Shown: piece by piece, positions 45,343 to 57,321 of the stretch | Numbering within the stretch: the stretch's first letter is position 1 | How the letters are laid out: the number at the start of each line of letters is the position of its first letter | Assembly (NCBI GenBank): GCA_026686845.1 | Contig: JAIVEN010000016.1 | Location: 30,538,001-30,602,000, forward strand | DNA length: 64,000 bases | Direction of reading: 5' to 3' | From: Adenanthera pavonina | Lineage: Eukaryota > Streptophyta > Magnoliopsida > Fabales > Fabaceae | The notes under the pieces: model-generated | Told to the model about the DNA's origin: nothing | What the model saw: the letters and a program-made list of their open reading frames with translations, nothing else | Databases searched by the model: none | Made by a program: the position numbers and the translations under genes

Positions 45343-48300
45343 TAAAAATAGCAATAAAAAGGGAAAAAATAAAATTGAAAAAAAAAACAGGAACAAAACT
45401 AAAAACAAAAAAACAAAAAAAAAACAAAAAAAACACAAAAAGGTAACAAAACGCACACAAAAAAGGGAGGGGGTATTTGGGCCCAAGATACCACGAGCCC
45501 AATTGAGGGCTCGTGGGCTTGGGCCCCAAAAGGTTGTGCCCTAAGCTGCCAGGGCACAGACCGAAGACAAGACGGGAGCAGCAGGCTGAAAGAAAAGGGC
45601 AGCAGCAGCAAGAAGCAACCAGAAAAGGCAAGCTGAGGGAGTCACAGGAGAGGCAGCCGCGAGGAAGCTGCAGGAAGCATGGAGGCGAAAGGAAAAGTTG
45701 CAGGAGGGAGACAGAGAACGGCTAGAGCAGAAGCAGCGTGAGAGAAAAGGACGAAAAGCTGAGGTCGCGGGAGACACAGAGCAAGAAACCAAGGGAGCAA
45801 CCAGGAGGGCACCTAAAGCTGTCGCGAAGACAGACCGAAGATGTGTACAAAAAGAGAAGAGGAGGACCACATGCTTGGGATTCAACCGAGGAACTCTATA
45901 AAAAGGGCGAGATCGCGAGGAAGAGAAGGAAGGCAAAAAAAACGCAGAGGGCTCTGAGGATTTCGGGAAAATCTGAGGCAGGGGTTCTGAGAGCGTGGGG
46001 GGGAGTTGGGAGAAGAGAGGGAGAGTAGAGCGAGAGGCCGAGAGCTTGAGCGTGGTCCGTGCCGGAGAAAGAACCCAGACCAAATGGAGGAGGAACAGAA
46101 CGCAAGTGGCGAGGAAGACCGAAGGATGAGCACGAAGGTGAGAAGAGATTTTTGGGGTTGAACATCCTAGAGACCAAATCCGAGGGGCACACCAGACCGC
46201 GAGGGAAGAGAACAGGAAGCAGAGGGACTGATGAAACAGAGGACGCCGAGACAGGAGGAAGCAACGGGCCGAGATTCTTCAACCGGTAATTTGTATCTTT
46301 AGATTTAATGTTTTGATCAGTAGGTTAGGAACTAGGATTGTGCACTGGTATTGGTTGATAATCGGACTTTCTTTGAGTCTTTATATGTCCGATGGTAATT
46401 TCTGTATAGGGTGATTTTACCTTCCCTGTCAATGGCATGTTTTTTTGAAGCTTTTTGGGGAGTCCGTGGGGTCTATCGCCTCGGTGTTCATTGCCCTTGG
46501 CAGGAGCATCACAATGGTGTTTCAGTTTGTGTTTTCTGGGCTTTTCACCCCACCCATATAGGATTGCATTCAGTTCTGAAGTAAACATGTGCCCAGTAAC
46601 ATTTTTAAAAGAAATGGATTAGATCCGGATGATACTAAGTAGAGGAATCTAACCCAGAAATGAAATTTTCAGTTGTCCCGTTTTGATAAATTCGATCAAC
46701 CTATGAACTTGGCAATGCGAGGAACGTTTATTTCAATTCTGGGTTCTGAGATCAACGAAATTTTTTTTTTGGGCATGGGATCTTTATTTCATTAATAACA
46801 TGTGGAGAGAAAGGCCGTGGGCCTCCAAGTTCAGAAAGAGTCCGGGGAAGGAAAATCTTGGGCTCGCGAGTTAAGGAAATTTTGGGCCTACAAGTTTTAT
46901 TCTCTTGCTCACTGATTTTTAATACAATGGGCAAATGTCAAAAAGGGGTGTCGTGAATTAAAATTTTATGCATGTAGTTAAATGAAAAAAAAAAGAGAGA
47001 AAACAATGATGGTGAAAACGGCAATGGCCCTATGAAAACAACTAAAGAGGTTTCTAAATTCATGCACAAAGCCACACGAATGGGATGTGGAATTGGTATT
47101 TTCAAAAAAGATATGTCCCCATGTTTTGTGAGCTTTCACTGTAAAATTCTTTTACAAAAGTACACTCTTATTCAAAACCACTATACATCAAAAATTTTGG
47201 AATTTTTTCTCTGCTAATTATCACGTGAAACTACGAGTTCAAGCAGATATCAGTTGGTTAGATAACCCATTTTGAAATAAGGTCTACTTTTAAGGAGGAA
47301 GTATAGTTTGAAAGTAATAAAAATGATGGTGTTTCAAATACATGATATGGACAAAAAAACCTTTTCCCTAATTGCTTATTTTAAGAGGAAATATATAATG
47401 AGATTATTGTAATACCTTACCATACAAACTTTTAAATATTTCACAATACTTTGCAATTTTACTAAAGGAAAAAGAATAAAATAAAATAAGAATAATGGAT
47501 TTAATAACCACACTACGTGAGGTTTTTGGAACCCACGTAGGTATTCAGGTTTACTGAGTTATCACGTGAGATTGTGAATCCACGTAGATATATCGGTTAA
47601 ATAAATTTTTTAAGAAAATTTCATGAAAAATAAATTATGATGATACAACAGTCTTTTCCCAACTTTATATTAAAAGCGTAATAAAACATTTTTGCTGCAA
47701 AAGTTTAGAACTTCTGCAGGTAATTAAGGAATTGATCTATTGGACATGACCGCGAGTCTGTAACAAGTGGATCGATTTTCCCTTTCTAAGAAAATTTTTC
47801 AAAAATACAAAATATGATGACTTTCAAAAGAAAAAAAAAGAGAGAAAAAAAAAGAGAATAAACGCATTTTCAAAAATCAAAGAAAAAATATATTTGCAAA
47901 CAAAATAAAATAAGAGTAAGTAAGTGAAATTAAATTATCTTTTGCAAATTAAAACACATCAACTCAATCTCAGAAAATCATTTTGTTTGTAAAAAGTTAA
48001 ATTATTTTCAATTAACTTTCTCTTATAACAAACAAAAATTTAAAAATATCAACCAAGTGACACGCATTTATAGTCCCGAACTACGTGGACTTTGATCCCC
48101 ATCGCAGGGTACGTAGGCCCCAGGCTCTGATCCTGGGTCAAGTCCGCCTTTGTAAAAAATAAATATTTTCTGATTTATTTGGTGTTTTTTCCTTAATTTA
48201 ATAAATGTTTCCTAATTTATTTTCTCAAACTCTTTTTCTCATCTTGCTTGAATATCCTTAATTTTAATTTAATTTATATTCTTTATTTTGTTTTCCAAAT

Positions 48301-48627
48301 TTTCTTAATTATCTTTTTCTCCATCCACCTTCTCGCATGTGAATCATAAAAGGAAAACCAAAATACATTTTAAAGCCATATTAATTTACGCAATCAACGT
48401 AAGGTAACCGTTCCTAGGAACGGGTGTTGTGGGGTGCCTAACACTTTCCCCGTACACAATCGACTCCCGAATCCAACTCTGGTTACGCAGACCATCCTTT
48501 CCTCTTTAATGCGGTTTCCCAAGATTTTCCTCAAAATTTTGGTGGCGACTCCTCACAAGTCAGTTTTCACTCGAAAACCAGATTTGCTCTCTTTTTTTCC
48601 TTCTGTCGCATTTTTCCGGATGCGACA
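45172..48627 (+). mobile_element. Solo LTR, Gypsy Tat/Ogre-like, 3.46 kb
   Basis: TGTAAACACCCC...GGATGCGACA, flanked by a perfect 5-bp target duplication GTTAT (45167-45171; 48628-48632). A TATA box (TATAAAAAGGGC) sits at 45897, about 725 bp in. The 3' part carries GGTGTTGTGGGGTGCCTAACA and TTTGGTGGCGACTCC, words I know from Tat-lineage LTRs. GC-rich segments (45480-46280) give open frames on both strands with no recognisable protein. (AAT)n lies at 45307-45340. No internal region remains. Confidence 0.85.
45897..45905 (+). promoter_or_regulatory. TATA box of the Tat-like LTR
   Basis: TATAAAAAG after a purine-rich U3, the only good TATA in the LTR's first kilobase. Confidence 0.6.
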
Positions 48628-48632
48628 GTTAT

Positions 48633-49261
48633 ATTTATATATTTTGGTAGCGTCTTTTTCCATATATTATTTTTTAACTTTCCTAGGAATCTCTCTTTCA
48701 AGAAGTGAAATTTAAATTTAAAATAATTTTATTTTCTTATAATTTTTTAATATATAACTTTTGTGATACATTTATGGGATCGCTTAGTATACTTTTCAAA
48801 AAGTAAATTCCCAATAACTATATTTCCTAAGAAATTAATTTCCCGGGAAAATTCTATTATAACTTGCTTGTTTCATTTTTTTTAATTCCTAATAAGCTTA
48901 ATTTATTTCTTAAATAAATATATTATGTTTTAAGGTTAATGACATAAATATCATTTTCCTTAAGAAAAAAAATATTAAGATGATAAGGATATATTTAAAT
49001 AATTACTATAAATAACTTAGGAAGTGGAACTTCCCTATGTTTTATTTGAGAAATTCTAGTTCTCAAGTTAAGCATAACTTCTCATGAGGTTATGTCTTTT
49101 TTTGCAATCAAGCAAAAGCAATTAATCTATTTCCCAGAAAATTGAACTTTTCATTCCTATTTCCTTATATCGAGCAACTTCATTCCAAATCTTTTATAGT
49201 CTAAGGTTTTTCTACACAGACCAAAAAATTATTTATTATGTCTAATTTTACAACAAATCTA
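48633..49261. other. Gene-free AT-rich stretch
   Basis: No coding or repeat feature recognised after the target duplication. Confidence 0.35.
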
Positions 49262-49402
49262 TCTATTAGCTATATATATATATAAAGTGGTGGATTTGAT
49301 GAAATTCACCAGGCCACGTCAGCAAATGGTGTTTGCAAAGGAATAATCTTAATTCATGCCATGTGGCAACTCATGCATGCACCAATTTGTTCCCAACTAA
49401 AA
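49262..49402 (+). mobile_element. Helitron 5' end (plus orientation)
   Basis: TCTATTAGCTATATATATAT then AAAGTGGTGGATTT, AAATTCACC and GGCCACGTCAGCA is the usual start of plant Helitrons. The body is lost; another terminus follows at once. Confidence 0.5.
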
Positions 49403-49560
49403 AGGGGTTATGCACCTGTGCCGATATACGATATTCTTCATAAATAAAAAATTTTAATATGAATTTTTATAATTATAATATAATGAGTTTAAACAATTAT
49501 ATATTTATTCCTATAAACAAAAATATAAATATATATATATAATAAAAGATGTAACAAATT
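49403..49560 (-). mobile_element. Helitron 3' end (minus orientation)
   Basis: On the minus strand GGCACAGGTGCATAAC parallels the hairpin TGCACATGTGCATAAC of the long Helitron, but CTAG reads CCCC. The upstream AACTCATTATATT also matches 28527-28540. A decayed terminus of the same family. Confidence 0.45.
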
Positions 49561-50504
49561 AAACATATAAATAAGAAATTTTTAAATATTTAATAATATA
49601 AAATATGATATCTAAAGAAAATTAACCACAAAAAAATATCCGCTTAAATTATCCAGCAATTCTTTATACATGATATTTGATATGAGACAATAAAATTTCA
49701 AGCCTCCAAAAAGCACCTGTGCATATTATGGCCCATGATTAGTTTGCAAATATTCTCACATTTAGCACTTTCTATTTCAAAAGTCAAAATGGTTTTACAA
49801 CTCCATATTTTCCATATAAAATATTTTTACTATTTATCTATATAAATCTAAAAATCAATATATTTTTATAATTTCATTCAAATTAAAATAAATAAGTATA
49901 ATATTTTTACAACATTTCAATATACTTATAAAATCTCTAAAATTATACAATATACTAAAAAAATGTCATCATCAATTAATCTATTTTGTAGGTCAACATA
50001 TACTAATAAAATTTTATTAAAACAAACAGAGCATTTGTAACATATAAATTTCTAAAAATATAATTTAGGTTAACTTTAAATGATTAATTTTGTTTAGATG
50101 AATTTTATAACCAAAAGAAATTGAGAATTAAAAAAAATTATATCATTTCAATCACATGATATTGGCCAAAAAAATTTCAAATTCACGATAAAACAATTAA
50201 TCCTGTTGAATAAATCAATTAATACTATATTTTATACATTTAATTATTTTAAACGAATGATCATTAATTGACTTGGGGAACCTATATATAAATATCCTAA
50301 GACAATTTTAAATATTATTTATATCGTAAAAATATTCAATAGTTATTATACATACTATATATAAATATAACCATGTATATCACTTTACTAAAATTGAGAG
50401 AGGAGACACAAATTATTAATCTTTGGGTAAAAATCAATTGAATATAAAAGTCCAAAATCAATGTTTGAGTTTTTGCTTGTTGGTTTAAAAAAATTAGAGT
50501 TATG
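49561..50504. other. Gene-free AT-rich stretch
   Basis: Nothing recognised. Confidence 0.35.
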
Positions 50505-51130
50505 CACCACAAGAAAATAGTATTTTTCTCAGGGAAATTTCTAAGGACATAATTTTTAGAGAATTTCTCATGGAAAGTGTCCAAAAAAGCATTTATCAGG
50601 CAAATTCCTCATGAAAAAATGAATTGAAAAAAAAATTATAAGAAATATCCGTGAAAAAAATATTCACTTCATGATAAGAAAGTAAAATCAAAATTTCTCA
50701 GAACTTTTTTCATGAGAAATTTTATCTTTTCTCATGAACTTGCTAGTGAGAAAGAGTAGCCTTTTCGTAGTGTCAAATGAAAAATTGGCATTCTCATGGA
50801 TATTCCCATGAGAAATGTGATAATTTCTCACGGACAAGAACGTGGGAGATAATGAAAAATATTAACAAAAAAAGTTAAGAAAATGAATTATCATTTCTCA
50901 TGATAGTTGTCATGAGAAAGTTTTACAATTTCTTAGGGATAACTTTGTGAAAATAATTTCTTACAGATAATTCCATGAGAAGTGTTGCAAAAATAATGAA
51001 AAGAATTATGAGCATATTTCTCATGACATTATCCATGAGAAAGGTAGCTAATTTCTCAAGGAACTGTCCAAGAAAATTTTTCCATAGATAGTTCCATGAA
51101 AATAAATACTTTTTCTCATAGATTATACCC
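50505..51130. mobile_element. CACTA-like element(s) with TTTCTCATGAGAAA palindromes
   Basis: CACCACAAGAAAATAG (50505) and reversed CACTACGAAAAGGC (50772) are CACTA-type ends of a 268-bp unit. Beyond it the palindromic subterminal motif (T)TTCTCATG...CATGAGAAA continues (50797-51110), so at least two related units are fused. No target duplication found. Confidence 0.55.
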
Positions 51131-51484
51131 TTAAGAAATATTGCACATATTTAAAAAATTGAAATTAAATTTTTAAATCCAATGTAATGTTTTAAAAATA
51201 TGTATTGTTTTAAAATTAGCATTTTATTTATATAAGTTAATCAATAAAAATCATTATCTTTTTTTTTATTAAATCTTATTCCTTATTGTTTTCTTAGTAG
51301 ATAATCTCTTATCACTTAAATATAATTAAGTAATTTAGATATAGTGTTTATAAGATTTATGATACATTAGTTTAATTATTTTGAAGGAAAATGAAATAGT
51401 CTTTAATGAAAGTATTAAATACAAATATGAAAATTCAACTATTACAAGTGAGGATAATATAAATTGTAGAGATAATGATGAGCT
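51131..51484. other. Gene-free stretch
   Basis: Nothing recognised. Confidence 0.3.
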
Positions 51485-51944
51485 TGTTAGAGCAGCTGGC
51501 TTTCCAAGAAGAAGACGAATTGGAAAGTTTAAAATTTTTCTACAAAAAAATGATTATACAGTGAAAGCAAAAGTTTGCAGAAAAATAAAGTGCAGTGAAA
51601 AATGAAAATAAATGTAAGAGGAAAGACGAAAGATTTCAGAAATTTATCCTGATTTGGTCTAATCTAATCCTTTTAACCTATGTCCAGCCTCTAAGTCACC
51701 ACTTAAGATTTCCACTATTTACAAGAATTCATCGGATTCATTGCACTGCCTCAGTACACAACTTGTGCTCTGTTCTAAGAGCTCTCAAATTCTACACTAT
51801 ACATTCTTACAAAGCTTTTCTCACTTCCCTTTGTGACTTCCTTCACAGAATCTTTCTTTTAGATGAAGAAAAAATTTTTATGCAAAATATGAACACTTTA
51901 GATAAGAGTAGATTTGAAAGTTGAAATACAATAAATGAAGTGTG
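51485..51944 (-). mobile_element. Older Copia LTR, left part (interrupted by Copia-2)
   Basis: TGTTAGAGCAGCTGGCTTTCC is a diverged version of the LTR end TGTTAGCAAGGCTGACTTCC. It runs to GTGTG, where Copia-2 is inserted, and resumes at 62653. Confidence 0.8.
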
Positions 51945-53804
51945 TGTTAGCAAGGCTGACTTCCCAAGAAGGGGGGTGAATTTGGAAGATTGAAATTTTT
52001 CTGCACAAAGTGAAATGGGTGAAGATAGCACAGTGTAATGGAAGCAACGTATAAAACAGAGCAAGCAGAAAAGTAAAGATAAGGAGAAGAAGACTCTGTA
52101 ATTTATCCTGGTTCGGTCTATCCACTTGACCTACATCCAGTCCCCAAGACAACTCTTGAGATTTTTCACTATACAACAAGAATTCAACGGGCTTCTTGCT
52201 AATGCCACAGTACAATGAGTATGCTCTGTTTCTGGAGCTTTCTCAATCTCTCTAAGCACTTCTATAACGTGCTTCCCAATCCCCTTGTGATTTCCCCTCA
52301 CAAGTAAATCTATCTTCCAGATGAAGAGTAGATTCTTTACAAAGATATAACTCTCTTGAATAGAGTAGATATGAAGGTTAAAGTACAGATATTGTAGTTG
52401 AGAGGATAAAAGCTTTTGAGATGAAGATTTGACAGAGATTCGGTATATACAAGTTTGATTCGTTACCCACAACTTCAAATGATGTTATATTTATAGATTT
52501 AAGTCTCAAATGTCCGTTAGAGACAAAATCTATCCGTTGGGGAAGTTATCCAACGGTTACTCTAAAAAACTATTCTTTTACCAACCGCATTTAATATTTC
52601 TGACATACTGAAATTTGAATTTTGGTTGGTCAACAGATGAATTTCGAAGAAACTGAAGGTTAAAGCTTCCAACGTTATAGCACGAAGTTCATCCATTCAT
52701 GAAGTGAAATTCGAATTTTGATGCTTGTAAAATATTTTCACAATGTGACATACGAATTTTCAAGAAGAAAGTTTTTCGGTTAAGTGTGAACAGTATTTTC
52801 AATTTTCTACAGTGCCTTCGAAATTTGAATTTTGGAACCCCAAAATTCGTCTGTCTATAGAACATTTCAAGGAGGCACAATAGTTTACTTTCTTCGAAAT
52901 TCGAATGTTGAAGGAGTGAAGTTTGTCTGTCAGAGAGATTCTTTTCATATTAACTTCAACATTCGAAGTTACAAAACTCTGTCATTTGTATGTCAATATT
53001 TCATTTCAACAGACTCACAACCTAAGCTTCTAAATTTTGAATTTTAATGTTCAAAGTTCGTCTGACAGAAAGTAATTTTGAAACTTAAATTATTCTTGAT
53101 CTCAGATGAACCTTAACATTGTTTCAGACGAATTTCTTCCATTTTTATAAGTTGTGTTTTGTCTGAAATTCAAATTTTGAAGACTTAAAGTTCGTCTGTT
53201 TCAAAGAAGCTCCTTTCAGACTTATATGAAAATTCGAATGTTGGAAAACTAAAGTTCGTCTGTCAGAGAGCATTTTTAAACTCAATTTCTTCTTGAATTC
53301 AGATGAACTTCAACATTATTTCAGACGAATTTCTTTGGTTCTCACAAACTGCATTTTATCTGAAATTCGAATATTAGAGATGTGAAGTTCGTCTGTCACT
53401 AAAAAGCTTCTTTTAGACTCTGATGAAAATTTGAATATTGGAGAATCAAAATTCGTCTGACAGAGAGACATCTCTTTAGACTTATTCAGTTTTATCTCGA
53501 AATTCGAATTTCCAAAGGCAAAGTTCGAATTTCCAATATGACAGTTTAGTTTAAACTTTCAAACTTCGTCTATTTGTGGGTATTTTTCAGATAAGTCAAG
53601 ATTTAACATAAAATCAAGGTTTAAAAACATCTTTTCTTAAAATCAAAATCTTTTACCCTCATTTAAACATAACAAAAGATCCTACAGAAGATCTAGCAGC
53701 TATTACTCAGAAATTCTTCACTAGAAACACTTTGATCTTCTTTGATATCTTCAGTCCAAGCTCTTGGATGTTAGTTTGGAATAATCAAAATTCTTGATTC
53801 AACA
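51945..53804 (-). repeat. Copia-2 3' LTR
   Basis: 1860 bp. TATA-like TATAAATATAA on the minus strand near 52486-52496. It carries the reiterated CAGACGAA/AATTCGAATT motif set. Confidence 0.93.
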
Positions 53805-53886
53805 TTCTCCCCCTTTTTGATGATGACAAAACAACTCATAAACTAGATTAGTACTTGGGTTTGCTTTAACAAGCTCCCCCTCAACA
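53805..53886 (-). other. Copia-2 polypurine tracts
   Basis: On the minus strand AAAAAGGGGGAGAA (53818-53805) abuts the LTR, and TGAGGGGGAGCTTG lies about 60 bp upstream, the same arrangement as in Copia-1 but uninterrupted. Confidence 0.85.
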
Positions 53887-54122
53887 TATGCATTATTTTT
53901 CAGAAGACATCATACATAGTAGATTAAGTGAAGATATTCAAAGGGTAATAAGCTCTCAACATTGCAACCAAGAAATGCATTCATTTAATCAATTGTTGCA
54001 ATACATACACCAATTAAAGATTAAATACATCAAGGATCAGTTCTTCAAAAAAAAAGAAAAAACACAAACAACAAACAGACAAGCAAAGCACAACAAGAGG
54101 ATTCAACCTAAGATCTAATCAA

Positions 54123-56327
54123 TCACTTCTTCTTTGGCTTAGTCTTCTTACTGTACGTCTTTCCTTTTCCAGATGGCTTAGCAGATTTTCCAGCTTGCTT
54201 AGTCCCAATTTGCTTTATCTTTTCCCCCTTTTTGGCATCATCAGGAAGGCCAACAAAGTCCATCGGAGGAGGAATCTGAGAGATAAGAACAGCTCGAAGA
54301 GGGACAGGAGCAAAAGGAGTCTCTGGCTGAACGGGTGCAGGAGGCTCAGCAGGCTCAGGGCTGGGTTCTTCATCATCAGAAACCTCAAGTAGCTCTTGCA
54401 TATCCTTCGGGGAAAGAGCCAGTTGAGCTCTCTGTTCCTCTGAAAGCCAATACACAGCAAGAGAAGGAGAAGCTGGTTTAGCAGGAGGAAACATTTCTTC
54501 AAGCCGTCTTCTCTGAGCTTGCAGTAGAGCATTGTGAGCAATGGCAATGTAGTCAACAACAGGTACAATGCTCCTTTCTTCATTGCTTGCACCTTCCTGC
54601 ATAGAAGAGGTTGAAATGGCTGCAACCAGTCTTTCAACTTGCTCTAATTCTTGAATGGACAGAATTAATTCTTGAGCATCTTCTTGCATAGGCTCAGGAA
54701 GGCTTGTTTCTTGAAGTCCTTTTTCTTCCAAACCATAGTCCAAGGGTGAACCAGGACTTGGTGTCCTCATTGCACCAGTACCATCTATATCATCATCATG
54801 ATCAGGGGAGGCAAACTCGAATGGGCTAGGAGGCTCAGGAGTTGGAGATTGGACAGGCACAGAAGACCCTGGCTGAGGTGGAGCTGAAGTGGCAGGAATT
54901 GCACTTCTGATCTCTTCATATGCATCAGCCACCACCTTCATGTTCACAGCCAACTGATGGATCTGATCTTGCAGATGAGCAAATTTGGCATTTTGCTCAT
55001 CTCTGATGCTGAGAATAAGTGTAGACAAACTGTTATACAACTCAGTGATCTTAGTTGGCTTGGTTCGTGAGGAGGGAGTGGAAGGAATGTGAGTAGGCTT
55101 GGATAGAGATGGAATAGGCACAGAGGGCTGAGTGGTAGGTCTAGTAGGAGCCTCAAAAGTACCCTCTTGCTGTAGGGAGGCACCTTCAACAAAGAAAAGA
55201 TCTTCAGTTCTTCCTGCTCCCTTTCCAACCCATCTTTCTTCATCCTTTTCAATGCCCATTCTTTGCAATTCTTTTTCCTTGAAGATTTCAATGGGCTTGC
55301 CCTTCCCTTTCTCAATATGCTGAATTCTGGCACACTGCAGAATTCTGGAGATGATAGCAGCATAAGGAAGTGTGGAGTCCTTTCTCTGATCTCTAGCCTT
55401 GATCATGCGTTGGAGAATGAGGTGTCCCATATTAATCAGTTTCCCACGCATGATTGCAGCCATGACATGTGCCTCTGCCCTTGTTATCAATTTGAAGCTG
55501 CCTCCTTTGTTGAATATAATCCTGGACACTATGTAGTGCAGGATCCTCACTTGAACACTGAGGTCTGTGGGCTTCAACAGGTTTATGGATGGCCAATTTT
55601 CCCTCCCTCTGAACAGTGTGCTCAGAATAGTGCTCTCCTTGTAGTTCAGAGAGGGACCACCTTCTTCATCAGCCATATCTGCCTCATCCATATACCCAGA
55701 GGCAATGATATCAATCTTGAGTCCATCTTGCCCAAGGATCTTCAGCACCTCATTGAATGTCTCATCAGTAAGCCAAATGGTCCTAGACCTCAGATTTACT
55801 GCCCACTTCTTCTTCTTGCTGTTGTATTTTAAAGAGGCATACCATGATTTCACCACCTCATCATCATATCTCTCTAATACTTCCAATAGATTCTTGTATC
55901 TTATCATCCATATACCAGCATCAAAATTATTAGAGACCAAGAAATCTTCCAAATTTACACAATGTGGCTTAATTACCTTTTTGTTGGCAAACATGGTGGA
56001 GTATTCTTCTTGAATCTGTGGTGTGCTCCATAATGGCAGTCTGGTAAGCTTGTACTCTCCAGATTGAGTACTGAAAGATGAAGTAGAAGCAACAGTAGCA
56101 GCTTCTAAAGGAACTGGAACCGAAGGTTCTGCACTTTTCGGTGAGGAGGGTCTAGCTTTCTGAGAATCTGCTTTGGATGCAGTCTTTTGGCGTTTGGTGG
56201 GAGTTGCCTTACTGGATTCGGCTTTTCTCTTTGATTTCTCTCCTTCCTTCGAGGCATATTGTGATTTAATATTCCTCTTTGGTCGGGCCTCAGCTTTCCC
56301 AGCTTCCAGATTTTTAACTCTTGCCAT
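54123..56327 (-). CDS. Copia-2 env-position ORF, intact (734 codons)
   Basis: Start chosen at MARVKN (56327), which is conserved in Copia-1; five further codons are open upstream. Residues about 1-60 are Lys/Arg/Ser-rich with KRQKTASK (nuclear-signal-like). About 95-350 hold the conserved block: NFDAGIWMIRYKNLLE, WLTDETFNEVLK, ILHYIVSRIIFNKGG, HVMAAIMRGKLINMGHLILQRM. About 380-640 are Pro/Ser/Glu-rich with a short heptad-like stretch (TLILSIRDEQNAKFAHLQDQ). The tail is basic. I see no signal peptide or membrane span. Sireviruses carry an extra ORF here that is called env-like; its role is unproven. Notable because every other ORF of this element is broken. Confidence 0.8.
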   Translation of the reverse strand: MARVKNLEAGKAEARPKRNIKSQYASKEGEKSKRKAESSKATPTKRQKTASKADSQKARPSSPKSAEPSVPVPLEAATVASTSSFSTQSGEYKLTRLPLWSTPQIQEEYSTMFANKKVIKPHCVNLEDFLVSNNFDAGIWMIRYKNLLEVLERYDDEVVKSWYASLKYNSKKKKWAVNLRSRTIWLTDETFNEVLKILGQDGLKIDIIASGYMDEADMADEEGGPSLNYKESTILSTLFRGRENWPSINLLKPTDLSVQVRILHYIVSRIIFNKGGSFKLITRAEAHVMAAIMRGKLINMGHLILQRMIKARDQRKDSTLPYAAIISRILQCARIQHIEKGKGKPIEIFKEKELQRMGIEKDEERWVGKGAGRTEDLFFVEGASLQQEGTFEAPTRPTTQPSVPIPSLSKPTHIPSTPSSRTKPTKITELYNSLSTLILSIRDEQNAKFAHLQDQIHQLAVNMKVVADAYEEIRSAIPATSAPPQPGSSVPVQSPTPEPPSPFEFASPDHDDDIDGTGAMRTPSPGSPLDYGLEEKGLQETSLPEPMQEDAQELILSIQELEQVERLVAAISTSSMQEGASNEERSIVPVVDYIAIAHNALLQAQRRRLEEMFPPAKPASPSLAVYWLSEEQRAQLALSPKDMQELLEVSDDEEPSPEPAEPPAPVQPETPFAPVPLRAVLISQIPPPMDFVGLPDDAKKGEKIKQIGTKQAGKSAKPSGKGKTYSKKTKPKKK

Positions 56328-56342
56328 TTTTCGGATGAACAT

Positions 56343-57321
56343 TGCAGAATGAGGCTTAGAATGGATTTAAATGAAGCGAAAGGAAGTTTAAACAGTGGGA
56401 AGTGGCAGTTTTTGGTCAGAATTGAAGGGAATTGATGAGAGAATTAGAATAGACTCAGAAGAGTTAAGAATAGGGTTGCGTCTGTTCTTTGGCAAATCGT
56501 TGGATTTAACGTATGTAACCGTCTGACAGACGAATTTTGAGCGGTCAAAATTTGAACTTCAGGCAGTTACAAGTTAAACTGTTCAGCAAAGCTTACTGAC
56601 AGACAAATTTTCTTCTGAAAGTTCGTCTGACAGTGACTTGGAAAAAGCAATACAAGCACAACAGACGAATTTTGTTCTAATAAAGTTCGAATGTTGAAGA
56701 GAGAACAGCAGGCAACAAACAAAGCATCAACCAATAGACGAATTAAGCATGCAGAACTTCATCTTTCAAACATTCAACATTAAGAACATGATTCAACAGA
56801 CGAATTTTGAACTGAAAATTCAAATTTTTCAACTTTTGTGAAGTTTGTCCAACATTCGTATGTTAAGAAAAGATAATTCGTATAACAGTGATGGAAAAAC
56901 ATAACTTTGAAATTTTGCTTTTGAAAATTTGAATTTCCAAGATTCAACAGACGAATTTCGAGGCATCACCGAGAACTGTTCCAAGGCATAACAGGCCGAA
57001 GTTCGTCTGTTGGTCAACTAAAATTCGAATGTTGACCACGTTGACTAGATCAAAAACACAGTTTATGAAGCAAAATACGTCTGACGCACATTAAAATACA
57101 AATTTCATCTTTAAAAACTTACAGAATGGATCCAGAACTTAGATTTTTCGTCATTTACTTCACTTTCTGGTTGTTCCATTCTGGTGTGCTCCAATCTTCA
57201 AGTTTATTGCCATTGAATCTTGTGAGGAGCACCTGCAACTTAAATTAAACATTCTCCGATGCTAAAGTTAGAATTAATCTTAAAGATGAAACCTTTGAGA
57301 GCAAGATTGCACGAGAATAAC
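56343..57321 (-). other. Copia-2 pol-env spacer
   Basis: Non-coding, carrying many AGACGAATTT and AATTCGAA(T/C) motifs (56520-57080), matching Copia-1's spacer. Confidence 0.7.

Noticed and set aside
45541..46282. Several overlapping ORFs (up to 180 codons) on both strands
   Set aside because: They fall in the GC-rich U3/R part of the solo Tat-like LTR; no conserved motif and mutual overlap in several frames.
52131..52478. 115-codon ORF, repeated at 60979-61326
   Set aside because: The two copies are the same because they are the R/U5 part of the two Copia-2 LTRs. Not a gene.
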